This document shows positions 1 to 6,472 of a stretch of 7,908 nucleotides of DNA, in pieces (position 1 is the first letter of the stretch; each line of letters starts with the position of its first letter). Below the pieces are notes generated by a model. The model saw nothing but the letters and a program-made list of their open reading frames with translations, was not told the DNA's origin and ran no database searches. The DNA comes from JAUVDZ01 sp042568205 (GTDB lineage Bacteria; Patescibacteriota; Gracilibacteria; UBA1369; PNNO01). A program made the translations under genes and the position numbers. The DNA lies in the NCBI GenBank assembly GCA_042568205.1, contig JBHPJE010000026.1:1-7908 (forward strand), in the 5' to 3' direction.

Positions 1-1
1 T

Positions 2-1744
2 CAGAAGGGTGAAACTTCTGGTGTATTCCAGTTAGAATCCGCTGGAATGAAAAGATACCTAAAACAACTTAAACCAAAGAGATTTGAAGATATTATAGCG
101 ATGATCTCTTTATATAGACCTGGTCCAATGGAATGGATTCCAAGTTTTATTAAAGGAGCACATAATCCTAAAAAGGTTAAATATTTACACCCTTCTTTTG
201 AAAATATTTTAAAAGAAACAAATGGTGTAGCAATTTATCAGGAACAAATCCTACAAATGGCTAGAGACTTTGCTGGATTTTCCCTTGGAGAAGCGGATAT
301 TTTGAGGAAGGCAGTTGGTAAAAAAATCCCAGAACTATTAGCTGAACAACATAAAAAATTCATTGAAGGTGCTGTTGAACAAGGACATAAGAAAGAATTC
401 GCTGACGAGGTATTTGAAAAAGTAATTTTACCATTTGCAGGTTATGGATTTAATAAAGCACATGCAACTTCATATGGAATGATTTCATATCTTACAGCTT
501 ATATGAAAGTGCACTTCCCTACTGAATGTATGACTGCTTTAATGTGCTGCGATTACGGAAATACAGATAAAATCGTTCTAGAAATTTTGGAATGTGATTC
601 AATGGGAATTAAGGTTTTGCCTCCTTCAGTAAATGAATCTTATAAAAATTTCACACACGTTGATTCAAAATTAATCCGATTCGGACTCGCTGCAATTAAA
701 GGAATTGGTGATGCTCCGGCAGAAGAAATTATCAATGCCAGGGGGGACCAACCTTTTAAGAATTTAGAGGACTTTATTTCGAGAGTACCTCAAAAAGTGC
801 TTAATAAAAAGACAATACAAGCATTAGCTTATAGCGGAGCAATGGAAGAATTCGGAGATCGCAAGCAAATCGCGGAAAGTGTTGAAGAGCTTTCGAATTT
901 TGCAAAATATACTCACAAAACTAAAGTTGATGGCCAAACAGATATTTTTGGAATGCTCGAAACTGACGATACTGAAGGCGTTGCAATGAGTCTTCAGTTA
1001 AAAGACATAGAGCCTGCAACAAATATGGAAAAACTAAAATGGGAAAAGGAATTCCTTGGTCTTTATGTTTCAAGCCATCCACTTCAAGGTTTAAAAAAAC
1101 ATATCGGCAAAAAAGCTCATCTTATAGCCAAATTAACTAAGAAAGATTTCAAGAAAAAAATCACAATCGCAGGTTTAATTTCACAATATAGAAAAATTTT
1201 TACAAAGTCTGGAACTTATATGGCTTCATTTGTAATTGAAGATCCAACTGGAAAACTTGATGTAATTGTTTTTCCAAAAGCATATCAAAAATACGGCCAT
1301 TTATTTGAAGAAGACGAAGTAGTTGTTATGGGTGGTAAATTAGATGATCGAAGAGGTCAGGTTCAATTTGTCTGCGATGAAGGTAAAACAATATCGCTTG
1401 AATCTATGATCCAAAAAGCTAAAGAAAATGGAACCTATGAACCAGACAAAAAAGTAGTATTGTTAACTCCTGATTTTGCAGATAAAGAAGAGGAAAAAGA
1501 CGAGGGTCCAACTCTCGATGATTTGCCTCAGGCTGAAGATAAAACCTTTATTGTTGATGTTCCTTCAGATATGGATACAACTGTTTTAAATGAAATCAAA
1601 CAACTTCTTTTAAAGAATAAAGGTGAAACTCCTTGTGAGATCCATATTCGTCAAAATGGATCAATTAAAAAAGTTAAAGTCCCTTTTGGAATTAATGCTT
1701 CAGATTCAATTTCTAATGAAATTAAAGTATTGATAAATAAATAA
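2..1744 (+). CDS. dnaE: DNA polymerase III subunit alpha, C-terminal half (5' end outside window)
   Basis: Replicative DNA polymerase alpha subunit, which extends primers as part of the Pol III holoenzyme. The frame is already open at base 2, so the gene begins left of the window; the ATG at 47 is internal. 580 residues are visible, about half of a bacterial DnaE. Numbering from base 2, the fragment opens in the conserved GVFQLES-GMK segment, then the fingers region with YRPGP, the IYQEQILQMA motif and the FAGYGFNKAH motif. A helix-hairpin-helix stretch (KGIGDAP) follows near residues 233-239. A QTDIF pentapeptide at 312-316 (bases 935-949) matches the beta-clamp-binding motif of DnaE (QADMF in E. 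coli). An OB-fold (about 387-460) and an acidic C-terminal domain finish the protein. The PHP domain and the palm PDxD aspartates are outside the window. TAA stop, with no GC-rich terminator after it. Similarity to dnaE1-type enzymes is clear throughout. Confidence 0.97.
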   Translation, partial: QKGETSGVFQLESAGMKRYLKQLKPKRFEDIIAMISLYRPGPMEWIPSFIKGAHNPKKVKYLHPSFENILKETNGVAIYQEQILQMARDFAGFSLGEADILRKAVGKKIPELLAEQHKKFIEGAVEQGHKKEFADEVFEKVILPFAGYGFNKAHATSYGMISYLTAYMKVHFPTECMTALMCCDYGNTDKIVLEILECDSMGIKVLPPSVNESYKNFTHVDSKLIRFGLAAIKGIGDAPAEEIINARGDQPFKNLEDFISRVPQKVLNKKTIQALAYSGAMEEFGDRKQIAESVEELSNFAKYTHKTKVDGQTDIFGMLETDDTEGVAMSLQLKDIEPATNMEKLKWEKEFLGLYVSSHPLQGLKKHIGKKAHLIAKLTKKDFKKKITIAGLISQYRKIFTKSGTYMASFVIEDPTGKLDVIVFPKAYQKYGHLFEEDEVVVMGGKLDDRRGQVQFVCDEGKTISLESMIQKAKENGTYEPDKKVVLLTPDFADKEEEKDEGPTLDDLPQAEDKTFIVDVPSDMDTTVLNEIKQLLLKNKGETPCEIHIRQNGSIKKVKVPFGINASDSISNEIKVLINK

Positions 1745-1745
1745 A

Positions 1746-1931
1746 TCAATTCAATAAATCATCTTTCTTCTGTTTTTGTTCTTCTATTATAACCCATGGC
1801 ATATTGCCTAATTCATCAATTCTTCTTTCATTTGGACCTTCTGAAGGAGGTTGTTCAAGTGGTGGTTCGGGAATATCTTCCCATTTCGGGCGTTCATGAT
1901 CTTCTCTATCGCTCCAAAAGTGTATTTTCAT
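1746..1931 (-). CDS. small hypothetical protein, acidic and proline-rich, 61 aa
   Basis: I do not recognise a family. The frame encodes 61 residues with many Glu/Asp and Lys/Arg, seven prolines between residues 15 and 33, and three tryptophans (W6, W17, W46). It has no membrane segment, signal peptide or cysteines, so a small soluble or partly disordered cytoplasmic protein is likely. It fills almost the whole gap between dnaE and aspS: its TGA stop is one base from the dnaE TAA, and its ATG is 74 bp from the aspS start in divergent orientation. No Shine-Dalgarno sequence precedes the ATG, but none precedes the other genes here either. A TATAAT on this strand (1973 to 1968) could be its -10 box. 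The composition is protein-like rather than the Leu/Phe/Ser-rich mix typical of antisense shadow frames. It could still be a chance frame; homologues in related genomes would decide. Confidence 0.5.
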   Translation of the reverse strand: MKIHFWSDREDHERPKWEDIPEPPLEQPPSEGPNERRIDELGNMPWVIIEEQKQKKDDLLN

Positions 1932-1946
1932 TTTAATATTAATTAA

Positions 1947-1975
1947 TTGACCAAAGTAATTTATACAATTATATT
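1947..1975 (+). promoter_or_regulatory. sigma70-type promoter of aspS
   Basis: TTGACC (1947-1952) is followed after exactly 17 bp by TATATT (1970-1975), each one mismatch from the consensus boxes TTGACA and TATAAT. Transcription would start near 1982, giving a leader of about 24 nt before the aspS ATG at 2006. The leader (AAATATTAAATCC and so on) contains no AGGAGG-like sequence. The -10 box overlaps a possible -10 box on the opposite strand (1968-1973). Confidence 0.7.
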
Positions 1976-2005
1976 CAATTAGTAAATATTAAATCCGTTA
2001 CAAAA

Positions 2006-3775
2006 ATGTATAGAACACACACATGCAACGAACTTAAAAAAGATGCTGAAGGCGAAGTTGTAAAACTAGCTGGATGGGTACACCGAAGACGTGATCATGG
2101 AGGTTTAATCTTCATTGATTTACGCGATGGATATGGCTTAACTCAGATCGTTTTTGATCCGGATAAGAATGAATCATTTAATATAGGTGATAAATGCAGA
2201 TCAGAATATGTTTTAGAAATTGAAGGTAAAGTTAGATTAAGACCAGATGGTCAAACAAATGAAAATCTTGAAACCGGAGCAATTGAAGTACTTGTACAAA
2301 AAGCTGCAATTTTAAATGAAGCAAAGACTCCCCCATTTGAAGTTGATCAGGATAAAGAAGTTAGTGAAGAATTAAGATTGAAATATAGATATATAGATTT
2401 AAGAAGAGAACGACTTCATAAAAACATTGTTAATCGACATAAGATTTTTTCTTTTATAAGACAACATTTAGATGAACAAAAGTTTTTGGATATTGAAACA
2501 CCAATGATGATCAAAGGAACGCCTGAAGGAAGCCGAGAATATATTGTCCCTTCGAGATTATTTCCAGGACATTTTTATGTACTTCCGCAATCTCCACAAC
2601 AACTTAAACAGTTATTAATGATTTCATCATTTGATAGATATTATCAAATGGCTCGATGCTTTAGAGATGAAGATTTGCGAGGTGACCGACAACCTGAATT
2701 TACACAATTAGACGTAGAAATGTCATTTGTTCATGAAGATGATGTAATGGAAGTTACTGAAAAAATGATGCTAGCTCTTTCAAAAGAATTATATTCAGAT
2801 AGAAAAATGATGTACGAACCTTTTAAAAGAATTTCTTGGCATGATGCAATGAACTTTTATGGAAGCGACAAACCAGACTTACGTTTTGAAATGACCTTTG
2901 AAGATTTAAGTGAAGTTTTAGCAACTTGTGATTTTAAAGTTTTCTCTGAAACAATCAAAAATGGTGGGATTGTAAAAGCTTTAAGAGTTGAAGGAGGAGC
3001 TGGATTTACCAGAAAAGAAATCGACGAACTTGAAGAAACAGCTAAGACCTTTGGTGCTAAAGGGCTTGCTTATATCAAATTTACAAAAGACGGGCCAGAA
3101 GCAGGAATTTTTAAGTTTTTTAAAGAGGATGAAATTGCAAGAATTAAAGAACATACCAAAGCTCAAGAAGGAGATATTGTGTTTTTTGCTGCAGACAAAT
3201 TTCAAATTGCATGTGAATCTCTAGGGCAAGTTAGATTGGCTTGTGGTAGCAAACTTGGACTAATTGATGAAAACGCACTTTGCTATTTATGGGTTACTAA
3301 CTTCCCAATGTTCCATTTCAATCAAGAAGAACAACAATTATCAGCAGAACACCATCCATTTACACATCCATTAGAAGAAGATTTAGAAAAACTTAATTCA
3401 AATCCTGAAGAAGTTAGAGCATACGCATATGATTTAGTATTAAACGGAGTTGAACTTGGTGGAGGGTCAATCAGAATCCACGAACCAGATCTTCAAGCAA
3501 AAATCTTTGAACTTCTAAACATTTCAAAAGAAGATGCTGATAAAAGATTCGGTCATTTATTAAGAGCTTTTGAATATGGAGCTCCCCCACATGGAGGAAT
3601 TGCACTTGGAATGGATAGAGTTGTAATGATTTTAGAAAAAGAACCAAACATTCGTGAAGTAATTGCATTCCCTAAAGATCAAAGAGCTCGTGATTTGATG
3701 CTTGATGCTCCTTCAGAAATGCCAGCTGAGCAGGTTGGAGAGATGCATATTGATATAAGAATGCCAAAGAAATAG
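2006..3775 (+). CDS. aspS: aspartyl-tRNA synthetase, probably non-discriminating (Asp/Asn)
   Basis: Class IIb aminoacyl-tRNA synthetase that charges tRNA with aspartate in the cytoplasm. 589 residues, the normal bacterial length (E. coli 590), so the gene is complete. The start MYRTHTCNEL is the standard AspRS beginning. The order is an N-terminal OB-fold anticodon domain (about 1-105, with WVHRRRDHGG at 24-33), the catalytic-core motif 1 region (FLDIETP and the TPEGSREY loop), motif 2 from F219 (FRDEDLRGDRQPEFTQLD), the bacterial GAD insertion domain (about 290-410), the HHPFT segment, and motif 3 (GGIALGMDR, 530-538, with the ATP-contacting Arg538). His31 and Gly82 are the residues found in Pseudomonas aeruginosa AspRS, which also aspartylates tRNA-Asn; E. 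coli has Leu at the position of His31. The enzyme may therefore make Asp-tRNA-Asn for amidation by GatCAB, which is an inference. It has its own promoter upstream and its own terminator 14 nt after the TAG stop, so it is probably monocistronic. Confidence 0.97.
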   Translation: MYRTHTCNELKKDAEGEVVKLAGWVHRRRDHGGLIFIDLRDGYGLTQIVFDPDKNESFNIGDKCRSEYVLEIEGKVRLRPDGQTNENLETGAIEVLVQKAAILNEAKTPPFEVDQDKEVSEELRLKYRYIDLRRERLHKNIVNRHKIFSFIRQHLDEQKFLDIETPMMIKGTPEGSREYIVPSRLFPGHFYVLPQSPQQLKQLLMISSFDRYYQMARCFRDEDLRGDRQPEFTQLDVEMSFVHEDDVMEVTEKMMLALSKELYSDRKMMYEPFKRISWHDAMNFYGSDKPDLRFEMTFEDLSEVLATCDFKVFSETIKNGGIVKALRVEGGAGFTRKEIDELEETAKTFGAKGLAYIKFTKDGPEAGIFKFFKEDEIARIKEHTKAQEGDIVFFAADKFQIACESLGQVRLACGSKLGLIDENALCYLWVTNFPMFHFNQEEQQLSAEHHPFTHPLEEDLEKLNSNPEEVRAYAYDLVLNGVELGGGSIRIHEPDLQAKIFELLNISKEDADKRFGHLLRAFEYGAPPHGGIALGMDRVVMILEKEPNIREVIAFPKDQRARDLMLDAPSEMPAEQVGEMHIDIRMPKK

Positions 3776-3789
3776 ATCAGTTAAATAGT

Positions 3790-3818
3790 GCTTTTGGGCT
3801 TTCCTAAAAGGCTTTTTT
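3790..3818 (+). terminator. intrinsic terminator of aspS
   Basis: Bases 3790-3812 fold into a hairpin. GC pairs with GC across the base (3790-3791 with 3811-3812), then G3810 is bulged, four T-A pairs follow, then one G-T and two G-C pairs, closing a 4-nt CTTT loop (3799-3802). Six T residues (3813-3818) follow directly, the classic Rho-independent layout. It begins 14 nt after the aspS stop codon. The T-tract ends only 4 nt before the -10 box of the next gene. Confidence 0.75.
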
Positions 3819-3828
3819 GAGGTATAAT
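3800..3828 (+). promoter_or_regulatory. promoter of the VirD4-like ATPase gene
   Basis: A perfect TATAAT lies at 3823-3828, preceded by GG. The -35 position at 17-bp spacing (3800-3805, TTTCCT) is weak and lies in the loop and 3' arm of the aspS terminator hairpin. Transcription would start near 3835, about 18 nt before the ATG at 3853. The core GG-TATAAT behind a six-T run is shared with the promoter at 6432-6440. The -10 box is well supported; the -35 is not. Confidence 0.6.
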
Positions 3829-3852
3829 ATATATAAGCCAAATTATATCTTT

Positions 3853-6312
3853 ATGGAAATTTTAATTAGCGTAATCATAGTTTTAGCAGTTATTGGAGCC
3901 ATTGGTCTGGCAGCATTCATATTTTGGAGATTATATATGAATTATTCGAGAACGCTTGATATGGTATTTTTAAAAATTGCTGTTCCTCAATTAGAATCTA
4001 AAGAAGATAAAGAAAGAGAGAGCGAAGCTTTTTCTACAGGTAAAGATTTTAAAGAAGTTTTAGGAATAATGAGTCACTTTTTTACATCCTTACACAGTAT
4101 TCATGGAAGTCGTTTTAAAGATAAAATTCATGGCCAGGATTTCATTTCTTTAGAATACGCAGTATTAGATGAAGAAATAAATTTTTTCATTGTATGTCCT
4201 AAAGATTTGGAGAGTCTTATTGAAAAGAATTTAACCTCTTTTTATCCCGAATGTTTTATTGAAAAAGTAACTGATTATAATATCTTTAAAAAAAGTAATA
4301 AAAACGCAGGGCATTATATGCGTCTTGAAAAAGACTTTATAATCCCATTTAAATCTTATAACCGGTTGAATTCTGATCCATTAAATAATATTGTTAATGC
4401 TTTATCAAAATTTGATCCAGATGAGGGTGCGGCAATTCAAATAATGGTAAGACCACAAGGTGACGGGTGGCAAAAGAAAGGTAAAAACAAAGCTGAAGAA
4501 TTATTTAACAAAAAAAACACAGTTAGATCTCCACTTAATCCACTTTCATGGATTAGTGCAATTTTTGATATGTTAATAAAAGGTGAAGCTTCACCAGATA
4601 ATCCAGAAAGTGCAAAAAGAACAACTCCAGCCGAAGAAGAAGAAGTGAAAGCTATTGAAGAAAAAAATTCACAACCAGGATGGCAAACAATAATTAGAGT
4701 CATTGTATCTGCTAAAACAAAGAAAGAACTTAAATCACATTTAAGCAATATACGAGGAGCTTTTGCACAGTATTCAAGTACTGATGGAAATGGTTTCAAA
4801 TACACTGTATGGCATTCAAATAAAAGATTGATTAAAGATTTCATTTTCAGAAATTTCAATAGATCTTTTCTTTATTGGATTAAACAAAGAAAATCAATTT
4901 TAAGTTGTGAAGAGCTTTCAAGCTTGTTTCATATTCCAAATATTAAATATAACCGGTCCCCTGCTATTGCTTGGCAAAGATTTAAAATTGCGCCTCCTCC
5001 AGCTAATCTACCTAAAGAAGGAATTTTATTAGGTCATAATCATTATAGAGGTGATAAAATTCCTGTATATCTTAAGAATGAAGATAGATTCAGACATTTT
5101 TATGTAATTGGACAAACAGGTACAGGTAAGTCATCTATTATGCAGGTTATGATAAGGCAGGATTTAGCAAATGGTAATGGTATATGCATTGTAGATCCTC
5201 ATGGATCATTAATTGAGGATATCATCCCATTTATTCCTCGTGATCGCGCAGATGATGTTATTTACTTTAATCCTTCTGATTTAGAACGTCCTATTGGTAT
5301 TAATCTTTTAGAAGGAGATACTCCTGAAGAAAAAGAATTAGTGGCTATGGATGCCATGAATATTATGATTAAGCTATTTAATGAAGAAGTGTTTGGTCCA
5401 CGTATCCAGGATTATTTCCGTAATGGATGTTTAACTTTAATGGAAGATCCTGAAGGTGGAGCATTAACTGATATAGTTCGTTTATTTACAGATGACGAAT
5501 ATCAAAAATTAAAAGTAGAACACGTCAAAAATCCTATTGTTAAGTCATTCTGGGAGAATCAAATGGCAAAGACTGGGGCAAGAGAAAAACAAGAAATGAT
5601 CCCTTATTTTGCTGCAAAATTTGGACAATTTGTTACGAATACAATGATGCGTAATATTATTGGTCAAACTAAATCGAGTTTTGATTTTAGTGAAGCAATG
5701 AACAATAATAAAATCCTTTTAATGAACCTTTCTAAAGGTGCTACTGGTGAGATAAACTCTAAATTATTAGGTTTAATTATTGTGCAAAAAATCCAAATGG
5801 CCGCTTTAAGAAGGCAAACACAAGGCAAAGCTGAACGAAAAGACTTCTTCCTATACATAGATGAGTTCCAAAACTACATTACTGAAAGTATCGAAACTAT
5901 ACTATCTGAAGCCAGAAAATACCGTTTAGGCTTAGTAATGGCGCATCAGTATATTAAACAGCTTGAAGGTGAAGATGGTAAATCAAAAGTAAAAGATGCT
6001 GTATTCGGTAACGTTGGATCAATGCTAGCATTTAAGATTGGTGCTCAGGATGCAGAATTTATTGCAAAAGAAATGGCTCCTGTATTCTCAGAACAAGATT
6101 TGATTAATATTGATAAATACAAAGCTGTAATGAAGCTATCGATTGACACTCAACCTTCTAAACCATTCAGTATAATCCCTGTAAATCCATATCTTGTAAA
6201 AGGCGATCCAGAGGTTGGTGAAGCCATCAAACAACTTTCAAGATTAACTTACGGACGAGACAAATCATTTGTTGATAGAGAAATCCTAAGAAGAATCGGG
6301 GCGATTCTATAA
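3853..6312 (+). CDS. membrane-anchored VirD4/TraG-like P-loop ATPase (type IV secretion DNA-binding family)
   Basis: 819-residue ATPase of the HerA/VirD4/TraG superfamily, whose members pump DNA or protein through membranes. Residues 3-25 form one hydrophobic segment, which probably anchors the protein in the cytoplasmic membrane. Residues about 50-400 form an N-terminal region I cannot assign to a named domain; it contains two similar-looking alpha/beta stretches (near 95-140 and 280-325) separated by an acidic, proline-containing linker. The motor domain has Walker A GQTGTGKS (420-427, Lys426), a DPHGSL motif (448-453), Walker B FFLYIDE (665-671, Asp670-Glu671) and the RLGLVMAHQ motif (691-699), the sensor-like region typical of TraD/TraG proteins. 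All ATPase residues look intact. The start is set at ATG 3853, because the in-frame TTG at 3817 lies in the terminator T-tract upstream of the expected transcript start. Tandem stops TAA TGA end the gene. No VirB or relaxase genes are adjacent. The family call is firm; the substrate is unknown. Confidence 0.9.
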   Translation: MEILISVIIVLAVIGAIGLAAFIFWRLYMNYSRTLDMVFLKIAVPQLESKEDKERESEAFSTGKDFKEVLGIMSHFFTSLHSIHGSRFKDKIHGQDFISLEYAVLDEEINFFIVCPKDLESLIEKNLTSFYPECFIEKVTDYNIFKKSNKNAGHYMRLEKDFIIPFKSYNRLNSDPLNNIVNALSKFDPDEGAAIQIMVRPQGDGWQKKGKNKAEELFNKKNTVRSPLNPLSWISAIFDMLIKGEASPDNPESAKRTTPAEEEEVKAIEEKNSQPGWQTIIRVIVSAKTKKELKSHLSNIRGAFAQYSSTDGNGFKYTVWHSNKRLIKDFIFRNFNRSFLYWIKQRKSILSCEELSSLFHIPNIKYNRSPAIAWQRFKIAPPPANLPKEGILLGHNHYRGDKIPVYLKNEDRFRHFYVIGQTGTGKSSIMQVMIRQDLANGNGICIVDPHGSLIEDIIPFIPRDRADDVIYFNPSDLERPIGINLLEGDTPEEKELVAMDAMNIMIKLFNEEVFGPRIQDYFRNGCLTLMEDPEGGALTDIVRLFTDDEYQKLKVEHVKNPIVKSFWENQMAKTGAREKQEMIPYFAAKFGQFVTNTMMRNIIGQTKSSFDFSEAMNNNKILLMNLSKGATGEINSKLLGLIIVQKIQMAALRRQTQGKAERKDFFLYIDEFQNYITESIETILSEARKYRLGLVMAHQYIKQLEGEDGKSKVKDAVFGNVGSMLAFKIGAQDAEFIAKEMAPVFSEQDLINIDKYKAVMKLSIDTQPSKPFSIIPVNPYLVKGDPEVGEAIKQLSRLTYGRDKSFVDREILRRIGAIL

Positions 6313-6431
6313 TGAAAATTTAAATGCACACTCGTATACATTTTTAATTTTTAGTATAAATAAGCCCAAAATACCACACCACAACTTTTTATTGTTGTCT
6401 ATTGATTGTAAAGGAAAAGATCTTTGTTTTT

Positions 6432-6440
6432 TGGTATAAT
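6432..6440 (+). promoter_or_regulatory. extended -10 promoter of the 3D/peptidoglycan-binding gene
   Basis: TGG-TATAAT (6432-6440) is a perfect -10 box with the TGn extension, which can compensate for the absence of a recognisable -35 at the right spacing (6412-6417 reads AGGAAA). Transcription would start near 6447, giving a leader of about 26 nt before the ATG at 6473. The leader is almost entirely A with a few C and T, with no Shine-Dalgarno sequence. A six-T run (6427-6432) precedes the box, as at the promoter near 3823. The remaining intergenic sequence, 6313-6426, holds only weak AT-rich hairpins. Confidence 0.6.
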
Positions 6441-6472
6441 AAATAGAATTAAAAAACCAAAACTAAAACAAA

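Noticed and set aside
1729..1750. Inverted repeat ATTGAT / ATCAAT with a 10-nt loop across the dnaE stop, as a bidirectional terminator
   Set aside because: The stem is only 6 bp with a single G-C pair on each side of the centre, and neither strand has a T-tract directly after it. It is expected by chance in such AT-rich DNA.
1933..1942. Perfect 10-bp palindrome TTAATATTAA upstream of aspS, as an operator
   Set aside because: It is pure A/T in a very AT-rich spacer, and no second copy occurs near the other promoters.
2981..3668. Short open frames on both strands inside aspS (2981-3205 -, 2988-3224 +, 3471-3668 -)
   Set aside because: All overlap the intact AspRS frame in other phases, and none has family features.
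4437..4859. 140-codon open frame on the - strand inside the ATPase gene
   Set aside because: It lies fully antisense to a well-conserved coding region, is rich in Leu, Ser and Phe as expected from reading AT-rich codons backwards, and has no recognisable motif or promoter.
5664..5858. 64-codon - strand frame inside the ATPase gene
   Set aside because: Antisense shadow over the region just before Walker B; no independent signal.
6315..6352. AT-rich hairpin after the ATPase gene stop, as a terminator
   Set aside because: A stem can be drawn (AAATG with CATTT plus flanking A/T pairs) and the 3' arm is T-rich, but it needs two bulges, has a 12-nt loop and only one G-C pair, so stability is doubtful.
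6355..6360. TATAAA as a second promoter for the wall-protein gene
   Set aside because: It has no -35 or TGn extension and would give a leader of over 100 nt; the TGG-TATAAT at 6432-6440 is better in sequence and position.
6381..6398. Inverted repeat ACAAC / GTTGT in the intergenic region
   Set aside because: A 5-bp stem with an 8-nt loop and no following T-run; too weak to call an operator or terminator.
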